Positions 24,962-32,972 of a DNA stretch of 64,000 bases are shown piece by piece. Below the pieces are notes generated by a model that did no database searches, had not been told where the DNA came from, and worked only from the letters and a program-made list of their open reading frames with translations. Origin of the DNA: Terribium retamae (lineage in GTDB: Bacteria; Pseudomonadota; Alphaproteobacteria; Rhizobiales; Rhizobiaceae); assembly GCF_022347545.1 (NCBI RefSeq), contig NZ_JAKREW010000018.1:1-64000 (forward strand). The letters are read 5' to 3'. Made by a program: the position numbers and the translations under genes. The stretch's first letter is position 1, and every line of letters starts with the position of its first letter.

Positions 24962-25378
24962 TCATGAGTCCGCGCCGCTGGACGGTGACTTTGCATGCTC
25001 TGTCGAGCGGAGCGCCTGCAAGAGCAGATCCTGCATCAGCCGCTGGAGCGCGTCTGTCGCGTCACGCACATCAGCCATCGCTTTCGTCACATGCTGCTCA
25101 TCGAATGGCGAGGAACTGGCGACCGACGCCAATTGACGACGCGCCTCTCTCAGCCTGCCGAGCGCCGCGACGGTTCGCGGTCTGTCGTTACGGAGCAGCC
25201 GCCTGAATTCCAAGCGGACCTCTTCAGGATAGGCTGAGAAGGCATTCTCGGCGAGGATGGACATCGCTGGCGCTTCACGCTGGCCCTTCAGCAGATAACC
25301 GAGCGAAAAGAAGTTCCCGGCCAGCGATGCTGCAAAGACGGCCAACAGAACCGTTCGCAACCACGAGACTCGTTTCAC
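24962..25378 (-). CDS. Periplasmic heavy-metal-sensor-like (CnrX/CpxP-type) protein
   Basis: 138 residues: one N-terminal membrane anchor (residues 8-28, LRTVLLAVFAASLAGNFF) and a helical periplasmic domain rich in Arg/Leu/Gln (FRRLLRNDRPRTVAALGRLR, MADVRDATDALQRLMQDLL), as in the CnrX/ZraP/CpxP group. Last gene of the sigma/anti-sigma operon, joined by ATGA at 25375. It likely senses an envelope signal and relays it to the anti-sigma factor. No obvious His/Met metal site is visible, so the signal need not be a metal. Confidence 0.75.
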   Translation of the reverse strand: MKRVSWLRTVLLAVFAASLAGNFFSLGYLLKGQREAPAMSILAENAFSAYPEEVRLEFRRLLRNDRPRTVAALGRLREARRQLASVASSSPFDEQHVTKAMADVRDATDALQRLMQDLLLQALRSTEHAKSPSSGADS

Positions 25379-25824
25379 AGGCGGCCTCCTTCGTTTCGTG
25401 TGCCGGCGATCCCTTCGGCAAGCTCGGATGGAGGGACGCCCACGGCAAAGGCCAAGAGGGCTTCATCGGAGTTCTCCCTATCCGCCCCTCCAGCCAGATA
25501 GCCGCAGATCCCCGAAACAGTAAGAACAAAGGCCATACACGCGGCGGTCGCCGGCATGGACCAAGGTCCAAGAGCGATCGGCAGGCCCAGGGTTCGGTGC
25601 TTCGGCTGCGCGATCTTGGCCATCACACTGCGAGCAAGCGCACACTCGTCCGTCGGTGCGATCGTCGCCTCGAATATAAGATGTTCGAGCCTTTCGTCCT
25701 GGCTGGCGGGAGCGGACCGATCCGCCGCAAGGAACAACATCGCCTCGCGGCGAAAAGGTGCCGGCCAGGACGCGACGTCATCACCAAATCGAGCTTTCAA
25801 GCCTTCGAATTCACCCCTGTTCAT
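25375..25824 (-). CDS. Anti-sigma-factor-like membrane protein
   Basis: 149 residues: an N-terminal cytoplasmic region of about 90 residues (FEGLKARFGDDVASWPAPFR), one TM helix near residues 92-113 (PATAACMAFVLTVSGICGYL) and a short periplasmic tail. It overlaps the ECF sigma gene upstream and the sensor gene downstream by ATGA at both ends, the position expected of the anti-sigma factor. There is no zinc-type HxxxCxxC motif. Function is inferred from topology and context. Confidence 0.7.
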   Translation of the reverse strand: MNRGEFEGLKARFGDDVASWPAPFRREAMLFLAADRSAPASQDERLEHLIFEATIAPTDECALARSVMAKIAQPKHRTLGLPIALGPWSMPATAACMAFVLTVSGICGYLAGGADRENSDEALLAFAVGVPPSELAEGIAGTRNEGGRL

Positions 25825-26441
25825 CTCGTTTTCCTTTCATCTTGTGTCTCAGACGCCTCGGTCTCGAAAAGCTGGGCGCGCAGCGTCCGCCTGGCTCGGA
25901 CAAGCAGTTGCTCTATTGATCCGGCACTCGCTCCCATCACGTCGGCAATTGCGGGGACGTCGAGATCGGCGATTGCTCGCAGAAGCAGCGCCATTCGTTG
26001 CCGTTCGGGCAGTTTGTCGAGGCCGGCGCGGACGATCGCCAACTCCTGCCGCGCGCCCATCCATGCATCGGCATCGGGGTCCAGCGAAGGGAACCGTTCA
26101 TGCGCCTCTTCGAACCCGATGAATGTGCGGAACTTGCGCCAACGCCTTACATCGATGCAGCGATTTGCTGCGATACGGTAGATCCACGTGGTGGCGCGTC
26201 CTTTCGATCGATCGAAACGCTTTGCGTTTTTCCAGACCGAAATGAATACGTCCTGGACGACGTCCTCGGCTTCGTCCGAACCGCCAAGATAACGGCCGGC
26301 GAACAGGCGCAGGCCACGACCGTGCCGGTCTATCAGTCGTCGCAGGGCAAGCTGTTCGCCCTCAGCCACCTGCGCGAGCAGCGCCTCGTCGTCGAGGCGC
26401 TCCGGCGGTCTCGCGATGTCCTGGGCACGCGCCTGGCTCAC
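25821..26441 (-). CDS. ECF-family RNA polymerase sigma factor
   Basis: 206 residues. Region 2 (ALRRLIDRHGRGLRLFAGRY, DEAEDVVQDVFISVWKNAKR, then WIYRIAANRCID) and region 4 (LDKLPERQRMALLLRAIADL, ASAGSIEQLLVRARRTLR) are complete. It directs polymerase to a regulon controlled by the next two genes. It is read in one operon with the upstream EF-hand and small secreted protein genes (gap 6 bases). Confidence 0.95.
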   Translation of the reverse strand: MSQARAQDIARPPERLDDEALLAQVAEGEQLALRRLIDRHGRGLRLFAGRYLGGSDEAEDVVQDVFISVWKNAKRFDRSKGRATTWIYRIAANRCIDVRRWRKFRTFIGFEEAHERFPSLDPDADAWMGARQELAIVRAGLDKLPERQRMALLLRAIADLDVPAIADVMGASAGSIEQLLVRARRTLRAQLFETEASETQDERKTR

Positions 26442-26447
26442 GCGGGC

Positions 26448-26831
26448 TTACCTCCAGTGGCGGCGAAAGCCGACGCCGACATTTCCGCGCGGCCCGGTGT
26501 GGACACCGATGGACCGCACGCCGTGGCGGCCGCGTGCCGTTACGGTATTGCCGGAATAGCTGCGGCCGTTCGGGCCAATCGCGGAATAGCTGCGCCGACA
26601 CCGGTCGACGAAACCATCACGACAGGTCGATTGCGACGTGTAGGTCGCGCCATTCGGTCCGACGCGCGTCGTCTGACCGGAATAGATGTTGCCATCTCTC
26701 GTCACGTTGCGGGTGATCTGTCCACCATTGCGTGTCTCGCGCATCCACTCGGCCGACATGGCCGGCGCCGGACCAATCAGTATGGCAATTGCAAGCGCGG
26801 TGCAGGTCCTTTTCCAGGCTGTGATCATCAT
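26448..26831 (-). CDS. Small secreted Gly/Asn/Arg-rich protein
   Basis: 127 residues with a signal peptide (cut near AMS|AE) and a repetitive, polar mature part with imperfect repeats such as GGQITRNVTRDGNIYSGQTT and GPNGRSYSGNTVTARG. Two Cys (CRDGFVDRC) may form a disulfide. I do not recognise the family. It lies between the EF-hand and ECF sigma genes in one operon and may be an envelope target or signal protein. Confidence 0.65.
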   Translation of the reverse strand: MMITAWKRTCTALAIAILIGPAPAMSAEWMRETRNGGQITRNVTRDGNIYSGQTTRVGPNGATYTSQSTCRDGFVDRCRRSYSAIGPNGRSYSGNTVTARGRHGVRSIGVHTGPRGNVGVGFRRHWR

Positions 26832-26878
26832 GCACTCCTCGGTACCAGTTCAATTTTTGCTCGCAGCGCAGGTCAACC

Positions 26879-27304
26879 TCAGCGGTTGAACACGATGCTG
26901 CGGATGGCGAGAAATTCGGCGGCCGACAGCGTTCCGTCTCCATCCCGGTCGGCAAGGTCGAAGAAGAGCGCGCGAGCGCGAAACTCGTCTTGCGACACTT
27001 TTCCATCGCCGCTCGTGTCGAGCCGGCGCATCTGGTTTGCCAGACGCGCCTGCATCGCCGTTGCACGGTCCATGATCGCATCGCGGAGCCGTTCCGTTTC
27101 GTGTTCGTCGACCACGCCATCGCTGTTCGCATCAAGGCGAGCGAAGAGCTTGGCGCGCGCCGCAAGGATCTCGTCGCGAGAGACAGCACTGTCGTTGTTT
27201 GCGTCGAGCCGCTGGAGAACGGGCGATGCCGTTTGCGCCTGGACTGGGAGCGCGGGCAGGGCGAGAGCGGCGGCTAGCGCTGCCGCGAGTGAGGCCTGTT
27301 TCAT
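26879..27304 (-). CDS. Secreted EF-hand calcium-binding protein A
   Basis: 141 residues: a signal peptide ending near VQAQ|TA and four EF-hand loops, DANNDSAVSRDE, DANSDGVVDEHE, DTSGDGKVSQDE and DRDGDGTLSAAE, all with acidic ligands in place. Periplasmic calmodulin-like protein and first gene of the ECF sigma operon. It is divergent from a second EF-hand gene at 27531; the two are likely an ancient duplication. Confidence 0.9.
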   Translation of the reverse strand: MKQASLAAALAAALALPALPVQAQTASPVLQRLDANNDSAVSRDEILAARAKLFARLDANSDGVVDEHETERLRDAIMDRATAMQARLANQMRRLDTSGDGKVSQDEFRARALFFDLADRDGDGTLSAAEFLAIRSIVFNR

Positions 27305-27380
27305 GGATGGTCTTCCTTCAGTTCCCTGGTTGCGTCTGCCAAAGGGCAGCTACGTCGACCAATACGAACCGCTGGCTCAT

Positions 27381-27471
27381 CTCCTACGCATCTGTTCACG
27401 GATTTCGATGGTTGGCGTCCAGCGGCCGACTGATGGCTTTTGAATAGAAAAAGCCAGTCGGCGCGTAGGAG
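27381..27471. repeat. Nested palindrome (cruciform) between the divergent EF-hand genes
   Basis: Outer arms CTCCTACGC (27381-27389) and GCGTAGGAG (27463-27471) match perfectly. Inside lies a second stem, GCCGACT-GAT-GGCTTTT with AAAAGCC-AGTCGGC (27425-27462), with one 3-base bulge and a 7-base loop. It occupies the shared promoter region. Confidence 0.65.
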
Positions 27472-27530
27472 CCATCATCCCTGTGCGTAGAAGCTCGCGT
27501 TGATGCCGATCCCAATCCGAGGAGAAAAGA

Positions 27531-27956
27531 ATGAATCCGAAAATGCTGGCCTGCGTGATGGTTGTCCTCACGACTAGCAGCGCGTGTGCGGCGGACGGGC
27601 AAAGAGCGCGCCAGGCTTTCCGCCAAATCGATCAGAACGGCGACCGAGCGCTTCAGTTCGGCGAGATACAGGCAGCGCGCGGGGGCTTGTTTGACCGCCT
27701 GGACGCAAATCGAAACGGCGTGCTCGACAAGGGTGAGGCAGAAGCCGCCCTTCAGCGTGCGAGAGAGGGCGGCAAGCTGCAAATGGCAACGGCGGAAGGC
27801 TTGGGCACTCAGGCCCGCCGGATGGATTTGAACGGCGACGGCCGAATTACGAAGGCGGAATTCACTCAGTTCATTCCCGATCGGCTTTTGCGTGCCGACA
27901 GCAACGGCGACCGCGCACTTTCGCTTTCGGAACTCAGGACGCTCCGTCAGCGCTAA
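27531..27956 (+). CDS. Secreted EF-hand calcium-binding protein B
   Basis: 141 residues, signal peptide ending near SACA|AD. Four EF-hand-like loops: DQNGDRALQFGE, DANRNGVLDKGE, DLNGDGRITKAE and DSNGDRALSLSE. Same length and layout as the divergent EF-hand protein A. Start ATG with GAGGAG upstream. It is followed by the BA14K gene 38 bases later, probably in one transcript. Confidence 0.9.
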   Translation: MNPKMLACVMVVLTTSSACAADGQRARQAFRQIDQNGDRALQFGEIQAARGGLFDRLDANRNGVLDKGEAEAALQRAREGGKLQMATAEGLGTQARRMDLNGDGRITKAEFTQFIPDRLLRADSNGDRALSLSELRTLRQR

Positions 27957-27994
27957 GCGTCGTCTTGGTTCGCAACTAAAGGAAACAAATCTCA

Positions 27995-28414
27995 ATGAAT
28001 AAGGCAATTGCCTCCTTCGGCGCTGCAATGCTCCTGCTTTTCAGCCTCGCCGCTCCTGCATCAGCGAATTCGCTCAGCCGTCCTTCGGTGGCCGCGGGGA
28101 ATGATGGCTATGTTCAGGAAATCGCACATCGGCACGGCTTCTACGTGATCCGCGGCGCTCACTATTACAACGGATATCGTGGCATCGTCGTCGCGCGTCC
28201 CGGCTACCGCTTTTATCGAGGATACTGGTTTCCGCCCGCAGCTTTTGCTGCCGGCGTGATTGTCGGTCAAACGCATCCGGTGCCATCGGCTCGACGACTC
28301 AATGCGGCTCATGTCGAATGGTGCTTCGATCACTACCGGTCCTATCGTGCCTATGACAACACCTACCAGCCATATGACGGTCCGCGTGAAGAATGCTGGT
28401 CGCCCTATAATTGA
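27995..28414 (+). CDS. BA14K-family surface/secreted protein
   Basis: 139 residues: a signal peptide (cut near ASA|NS), a Tyr/Gly-rich middle part and the BA14K signature at the end, HVEWCFDHYRSYRAYDNTYQ followed by PYDGPREECWSPY. BA14K proteins are Rhizobiales envelope proteins first described as lectin-like antigens in Brucella. Preceded by AAGGAAA as ribosome site. Confidence 0.9.
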   Translation: MNKAIASFGAAMLLLFSLAAPASANSLSRPSVAAGNDGYVQEIAHRHGFYVIRGAHYYNGYRGIVVARPGYRFYRGYWFPPAAFAAGVIVGQTHPVPSARRLNAAHVEWCFDHYRSYRAYDNTYQPYDGPREECWSPYN

Positions 28415-28689
28415 TGCAGGCATTCACGAATGCCATGGCTACCGATCGGCGGCGCATCGCCGTTGGTCCTTGGTCGGAGGGCAGGCTCGCTGACTCCTCA
28501 ACCGCAAGAGCATCTTGCACCGCGACTGCCTGCTGATCGCGCAGGGCATGCGACGGCCTGAAACTGCTCAGACGAGGAAGAAGACTGACTTTCACTTCCT
28601 CAGCGGCTTGGAGAGCGGCATCCAACCTGCAGCGGACGGTCGCTGTCGCGGTCTGTTCTCGAACGGCCGGTCAGGCAGCTTTCGAACGC
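28415..28689. other. Spacer between BA14K and ArsR genes
   Basis: No credible gene. The reading frame of the ArsR gene is open back to 28515, but those codons carry no recognisable sequence and lie upstream of the promoter I assign at 28690-28717. Confidence 0.45.
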
Positions 28690-28736
28690 TTGCACTTTCC
28701 GCCAGTGCTCTTATACTGAACTACATGGTTCAGTAT
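28690..28736 (+). promoter_or_regulatory. Promoter and operator of the ArsR gene, overlapping its start codon
   Basis: -35 TTGCAC (28690-28695), 16-base spacer, -10 TATACT (28712-28717). The inverted repeat ATACTGAAC (28713-28721) / GTTCAGTAT (28728-28736) is perfect over 9 bases per arm, and its 6-base centre TACATG includes the ATG at 28725. No ribosome-binding site precedes the ATG. The expected RNA start is at the ATG itself. Confidence 0.75.
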
Positions 28737-29081
28737 TTAGACTCCCCCCTCGACCGCTCGTTCGCAGCGCTGTCCGATGCGACCCGCCGCGGGATAATCG
28801 ATCAGCTAGGCCGGGCGGACGCGTCGATCACCAGTCTCGCGGACACGTTCCAGATGACACTGACCGGCATGAAGAAACACGTCCAAGTTCTGGAGCGAGC
28901 CGGGCTCGTCATCACGCAGAAGGTCGGACGGGTCAGAACCTGCACGCTTGGGAAACGCGGCCTCGAGGCGGAGGCGGAGTGGATCGAGGCGCACCGCAAG
29001 CTCTTCGAGGCCCGCTTCGAGGCATTGGACGAAATCATCAGCGAAATGAAACAGGAAGAAAACGATGGATCGGCAAGCTAG
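28725..29081 (+). CDS. ArsR-family winged-helix repressor
   Basis: 118 residues with the ArsR/SmtB winged helix: FAALSDATRRGIIDQLG, ITSLADTFQMTLTGMKKHVQ (recognition helix) and ERAGLVITQKVGRVRTCTL. It lacks metal-binding Cys pairs, as usual for ArsR genes paired with AHSA1/SRPBCC genes. Its stop lies 17 bases inside the next gene. The operator covers its own start, so autorepression is expected. It is probably translated from a leaderless mRNA. Confidence 0.9.
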   Translation: MVQYLDSPLDRSFAALSDATRRGIIDQLGRADASITSLADTFQMTLTGMKKHVQVLERAGLVITQKVGRVRTCTLGKRGLEAEAEWIEAHRKLFEARFEALDEIISEMKQEENDGSAS

Positions 29082-29568
29082 CAGTGCAGGTGGTGCGCAG
29101 AATCGCATGTCAATCGAGCGCAGAGGGGATCGCGAACTCATCGTAACGCGGACATTCGACGCGCCGCCAAGCCTGGTTTACAGGGCGTGGAGCCGGCCCG
29201 AACTGTTCCAGCGCTGGTGGATGCCGAAATCGTTGTCCGGCGTCTCGCTCGTCTCTTGCGACATGGACGTCCGCACCGGCGGCAAATATCGGCTGGAATT
29301 CGGCACCGGCGGTTCGGAGACCATGGCCTTCTACGGCAAATATCTCGAAGTGGTGCCGAACGAGCGCATCGTCTGGACCAACGATGAAGGCGAAGAGGGC
29401 GCGATCACGACCGTGACCTTCCAAGACCAGGGCGGCAGCACGCTGGTGACTTTCCACGAGATCTATCCGTCCAAGGAAGCGCTTGAGGAAGCACTCCAGG
29501 GCTCGGCGGCCGGACTGCCGGAACAGCTGGATCAGCTCGCCGAATTGCTTTCCGGCCTAGGCGAGTAG
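29065..29568 (+). CDS. SRPBCC/AHSA1-domain protein
   Basis: 167-residue helix-grip protein: RTFDAPPSLVYRAWSRPELF, then WWMPK and GGKYRLEFGTGGSETMAFYG, the classical AHSA1 pattern. It overlaps the ArsR gene and so is translationally coupled to it; this ArsR-SRPBCC pair is widespread. It likely binds a hydrophobic ligand or acts in stress resistance. A downstream start at MSIERRG is also possible. Confidence 0.9.
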   Translation: MDRQASSAGGAQNRMSIERRGDRELIVTRTFDAPPSLVYRAWSRPELFQRWWMPKSLSGVSLVSCDMDVRTGGKYRLEFGTGGSETMAFYGKYLEVVPNERIVWTNDEGEEGAITTVTFQDQGGSTLVTFHEIYPSKEALEEALQGSAAGLPEQLDQLAELLSGLGE

Positions 29569-29601
29569 CGCGGCCGGGAGCTTCACCGAGAACAGGGGGA
29601 A

Positions 29602-29690
29602 AACAATTTCAGGAGAAGTCCGAGACGGTTTCTGCTCGCAAACGCGTGAAAACAAGGGTTAGAGCATTTCCGGAAAGGAAACGCTCTAAC
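29602..29690 (-). repeat. Rhizobial mosaic repeat, copy 3 (diverged)
   Basis: Reverse orientation, more diverged: AACAATTTCAGGAGAAGTCC then CGAAACG-like spacer and AGAGCATTTCCGGAAAGG, AAACGCTCT. It contains the stop codon (29686-29688) of the next gene. Confidence 0.7.
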
Positions 29691-30189
29691 TGCGGTTGAG
29701 ATTGATCTCGGTGATGACGACGTTTTTTCCAGTCGCCGGGTCCTTGTCGGTGGTCGTCAAGCGCATCCGGTTGTTTGCAACCTTTTCCAGCCTAAGCTGG
29801 GCGGCACGGTCGCCATTGACTTCTTTTGCCCAGCGAATGGCCAAGATCAGTGCATTGTCCGCGCGCTTGCCACGCAGACCGGCGGGCCCGGTTCGGGAAC
29901 CGGTGTACACGCCCGTATAGGTTTTCCCATCGGTTTTGACATCGGCGCCGATCGCCCGGGAGAAGACGACATATCCGGTGCATTTGCCATTGAACGACAA
30001 CGAGGTGTCAGTCGCATCCGACGCAAATTTGCAGTTGATGCTGATGGGCTTGGACCCGCTCTCGACTTTGACGGTGCCCTTGCCCGCCCAGTTTCCGGCA
30101 AGCGATTGGAGAAACGCCGCGTCCGCGGCATGCGCAGGCCCTGCGATACAAAGCATTCCGGCCGCCAGCCAGCCAATGGGTCTTGTCAT
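29686..30189 (-). CDS. Secreted hypothetical protein of a rhizobial family
   Basis: 167 residues with a clear signal peptide (RPIGWLAAGMLCIAGPAHA, cut at AHA|AD) and a beta-rich mature domain: LAGNWAGKGTVKVESGSKP, CKFASDATDTSLSFNGKC (probable disulfide) and LRLTTTDKDPATGKNV. I recall similar uncharacterised proteins in Mesorhizobium-like genomes. The start at 30189 has AAGGAG; the longer frame does not. Its stop codon is inside a mosaic repeat. Confidence 0.75.
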   Translation of the reverse strand: MTRPIGWLAAGMLCIAGPAHAADAAFLQSLAGNWAGKGTVKVESGSKPISINCKFASDATDTSLSFNGKCTGYVVFSRAIGADVKTDGKTYTGVYTGSRTGPAGLRGKRADNALILAIRWAKEVNGDRAAQLRLEKVANNRMRLTTTDKDPATGKNVVITEINLNRS

Positions 30190-30432
30190 GATCAACACTC
30201 CTTCAGGTACGTGGAGCACTCCGACATTTGAAACCGTGGTTTGACCCGATCCGATGCGTTGGACAATTCAGGGTCATGCTCGAAAACGGGGCGGATACCG
30301 CATGGTTCCGCTAATTTGTCGAACGGCCACATGCCTGAATGATGAGATGTCCCCCGGTAATCGAGCGATTTCCACGATCGGGGCACCGCACTTGGTTGCG
30401 AGGTTGAAGGATCGAGGTGCCACCTCGGCACC

Positions 30433-30533
30433 AGCTGGAGCGTTTCCGTTTTTCACGGAAACGCTCCAGCTCTTTGTGTTACGCAATTCCGGACGGAAAA
30501 CCGTTACACACTTTTCCTGGAATTGCTCTGGCC
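30433..30533 (+). repeat. Rhizobial mosaic repeat, copy 4 (complete)
   Basis: Best-preserved copy: a hairpin with perfect 17-base arms (AGCTGGAGCGTTTCCGT / ACGGAAACGCTCCAGCT, 30433-30471), then TTACGCAATTCCGGACGG and TTTTCCTGGAATTGCTCTGG. It lies between two minus-strand genes, in the 3' flank of the AI-2E transporter gene. Confidence 0.88.
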
Positions 30534-30561
30534 CGATCCGCGGAGCTTGATTTGCTTATGG

Positions 30562-32535
30562 CTACGCTTCCGTCGCCGCTACCGCTTTTTTCCGTGCCGA
30601 GCTCGCCGCACGCGACCGTCGGATGCTTCTCTGCCTCTTGGGCTTAACGTGACGGGGCTTTTCGTCTGATAGTGCCGCCACGACGCAGTCCACGAGACTG
30701 AACGCAACGAAATCGGCCTCCAATTGCTCGGCGAGTTGCTTCTGATCGAACGGCGGCTCGCTCCCGGGCGACGTCCACAGGACGAGACCGATGCGTGACT
30801 GAGGAGCCAGTCGCCTTAGACGGCGCACCGCGAACCTGGAGTATTTCAGGGAATCGGGGTTCAGAAAGCCGATCACGATGGAATTGCGCCCTTCCAGCGG
30901 CAGACTGCGTATTCTGGCTGGAACAAGGTCACGGTGGCCGGCCGCTTCGCATTCGGCACCCTCGACGGAAATGACCTGCGCCAGCATCAGGGCCGCAACG
31001 TCGTCCAGTTCGCCATGTCCGCCGATGCAGAGGACCGATTTGCCGGAACCATCTGGAAGATCAATATCGAACCCGTGCTCCCCCTCATCGTCGACCTGGC
31101 TTCCATTCTTGCTCTCTTTGCCGCCCTCCTGGTGATCTTGCTCGCCCTCGTCTTCCTCTTCCGCTGCGATCTCGTTCAGATTGGCCACGAGTTGGCGCGC
31201 ATTCTCGGCAAGATCTGCCGATTGGCTTCTCGTGAGCGCTCCCCGAACGCGATCTTGCTCGCCGAGCAGCAGGGCAGGTATGCCAACGGCACCGTGATAC
31301 TCGATCAGATATTTCTCCTCGAGCATCCCTTCAGCGTTGTCGGTAGCTTCATCGACGTCGTCCGCCAGGAGGCGCTGATAGAGGCGTTCGTGAGGATCGA
31401 GAACCGGCTCGTCCCCCAGCAGGATCTGAAGGAACTCGAACTGGGGCACGTGCCGGCCCAGCACGACCAGGCACACCGTAAGCGGCGTTGAAAGCACCAG
31501 TCCGATCGGACCCCACAGCCAGGCCCAGAATACCGCTGCAACGATGATCGCAAGGGGCGAGAGCCCGGTGCGGGAACCATACAACCATGGCTCGATGACA
31601 TTGTTGCTCAAGAGCTCGAGCAGTACGAACAATCCCGCTGTCCAGATCAGCAACGACCAATCGGGAGCCACCGCGAAGGCGAGGAACAAGGGGATGACGG
31701 CTGCAATGACCGGCCCGATGTAAGGAACGAAGCGGAAAACGATGGCCAGCATGCCCCACAACAGGGCGTTTGGAATGCCGAGTAGCCACAGGCCTGCGGC
31801 CAGCGGTAGGCCATAGGCGATATTCACGACCAGCTGCATCAAAAGGTATTTGCCCACGCGGCTGCCTGCGTCCTGCAAAGCTTGCGTGGTTCGGTGAAGA
31901 TCGCTGTAGCCGACGAGCCGAATAAAGCGATCGCGCAGCTCTTCCCGCTCGAGAAGCATGAAGATCACAATGACGATCACCAGTCCCGTCGTGGCCAAGG
32001 GGCCGATCAGCGGCTCTATGATGTTCCGCAGCGTTTCGATCGGGCGCTGGGGAGAGAATATCTGAACCAGCAACGGCTTCTGTTCGCCCTGGACACGCGC
32101 ATTCGCCGCGGTTGCCGGAGAAGCCGATTCGTTGATTTCGTTGTTCACGCGCTCGAACACGCGTCCGAGGCGGCTGATGATGCCGTCTTCCGACCCGGTC
32201 TCTTTCAAGACCCGGATCTTCTCCACGATATTCGACTGGTACTTCGGAATGTCCCCCGCGACCTGGCTGACCTGGGCGGCGACGATGAGACTGAAGATCG
32301 ACATGACGGCGAAGGCGAAGGCAACCGCTCCGATCACGGCCGCCAACCGCGGCAGCTTCATTTTCCTGAGGAAGGATACGATCGGAGCCAGTGCGAATGT
32401 CAGCAACACCGCGATTGCGAGAGGCAGCAGCAGCTCCTTGCCCACATAGAGAACGACAATCGCGGCGATCATCGTGGCGACGGTCGCCAGCCGGGCGGTG
32501 ATCAGGGAAGAGGTCATCATGGGGTCAAGCTTCAA
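30562..32535 (-). CDS. AI-2E-family transporter with extra C-terminal domain
   Basis: 657 residues, nearly twice the ~350 of typical AI-2E/PerM permeases. Residues 1-360 are the permease: eight TM helices with YIGPVIAAVIPLFLAF and LSNNVIEPWLYGSRTGLSPL, the family signature. Then come a soluble stretch (LGDEPVLDPHERLYQRLLAD), an acidic linker (IAAEEEDEGEQDHQEGG) and a Rossmann-like C-terminal domain (SVLCIGGHGELDDVAALMLA) ending in a basic tail. The extension may bind a ligand or nucleotide. The cargo is unknown; despite the name, few members move autoinducer 2. Confidence 0.88.
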   Translation of the reverse strand: MKLDPMMTSSLITARLATVATMIAAIVVLYVGKELLLPLAIAVLLTFALAPIVSFLRKMKLPRLAAVIGAVAFAFAVMSIFSLIVAAQVSQVAGDIPKYQSNIVEKIRVLKETGSEDGIISRLGRVFERVNNEINESASPATAANARVQGEQKPLLVQIFSPQRPIETLRNIIEPLIGPLATTGLVIVIVIFMLLEREELRDRFIRLVGYSDLHRTTQALQDAGSRVGKYLLMQLVVNIAYGLPLAAGLWLLGIPNALLWGMLAIVFRFVPYIGPVIAAVIPLFLAFAVAPDWSLLIWTAGLFVLLELLSNNVIEPWLYGSRTGLSPLAIIVAAVFWAWLWGPIGLVLSTPLTVCLVVLGRHVPQFEFLQILLGDEPVLDPHERLYQRLLADDVDEATDNAEGMLEEKYLIEYHGAVGIPALLLGEQDRVRGALTRSQSADLAENARQLVANLNEIAAEEEDEGEQDHQEGGKESKNGSQVDDEGEHGFDIDLPDGSGKSVLCIGGHGELDDVAALMLAQVISVEGAECEAAGHRDLVPARIRSLPLEGRNSIVIGFLNPDSLKYSRFAVRRLRRLAPQSRIGLVLWTSPGSEPPFDQKQLAEQLEADFVAFSLVDCVVAALSDEKPRHVKPKRQRSIRRSRAASSARKKAVAATEA

Positions 32536-32972
32536 ATCCGGTGCGGTGAGCCATTCTTACCCTGAATCGGCGCGCTGGCTGTATAGTGGATAGGACAACG
32601 TCAAATTTAGGCACTTGTATCCCGAAATCAGCGTGACAACCTACCGAGGGCCGCGACTGGAGTGCGGCAAAGCTTTGGTTGAGCGACAAGCGATCTGTCG
32701 GTAGACGCTCGCTCAATGCAATTGAGAGCCCCGGAAGCACTCCGCTTGCAGGACGGCCAACTGTGAAAAACTCTGCCGTGGCGCCAATGTCAGACGTTGA
32801 GTGACGGTTCAAAACGCGAAATACTGGAGCATCGGTTCGCGGGATTTGGATTGAGGCTCGATCGCCTCAAGAAAGATGCCGACGAGTCTTCGGGTTGAGT
32901 CGGCAAGCCGGAAAGCTGAACGTTTCGCGGGAAAGCCGCGACTTCACGTCCTGGCCACGAGGGGGCGGAACC
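32536..32972. other. Intergenic stretch between AI-2E transporter and DUF6916 genes
   Basis: 437 bases serving two divergent genes. I found no convincing gene, repeat or hairpin. Short frames on the minus strand (e.g. 32525-32812) have no recognisable protein features. Confidence 0.4.

Noticed and set aside
32525..32812. 95-residue minus-strand small gene
   Set aside because: No ribosome site or family resemblance, and it overlaps the start of the AI-2E gene.
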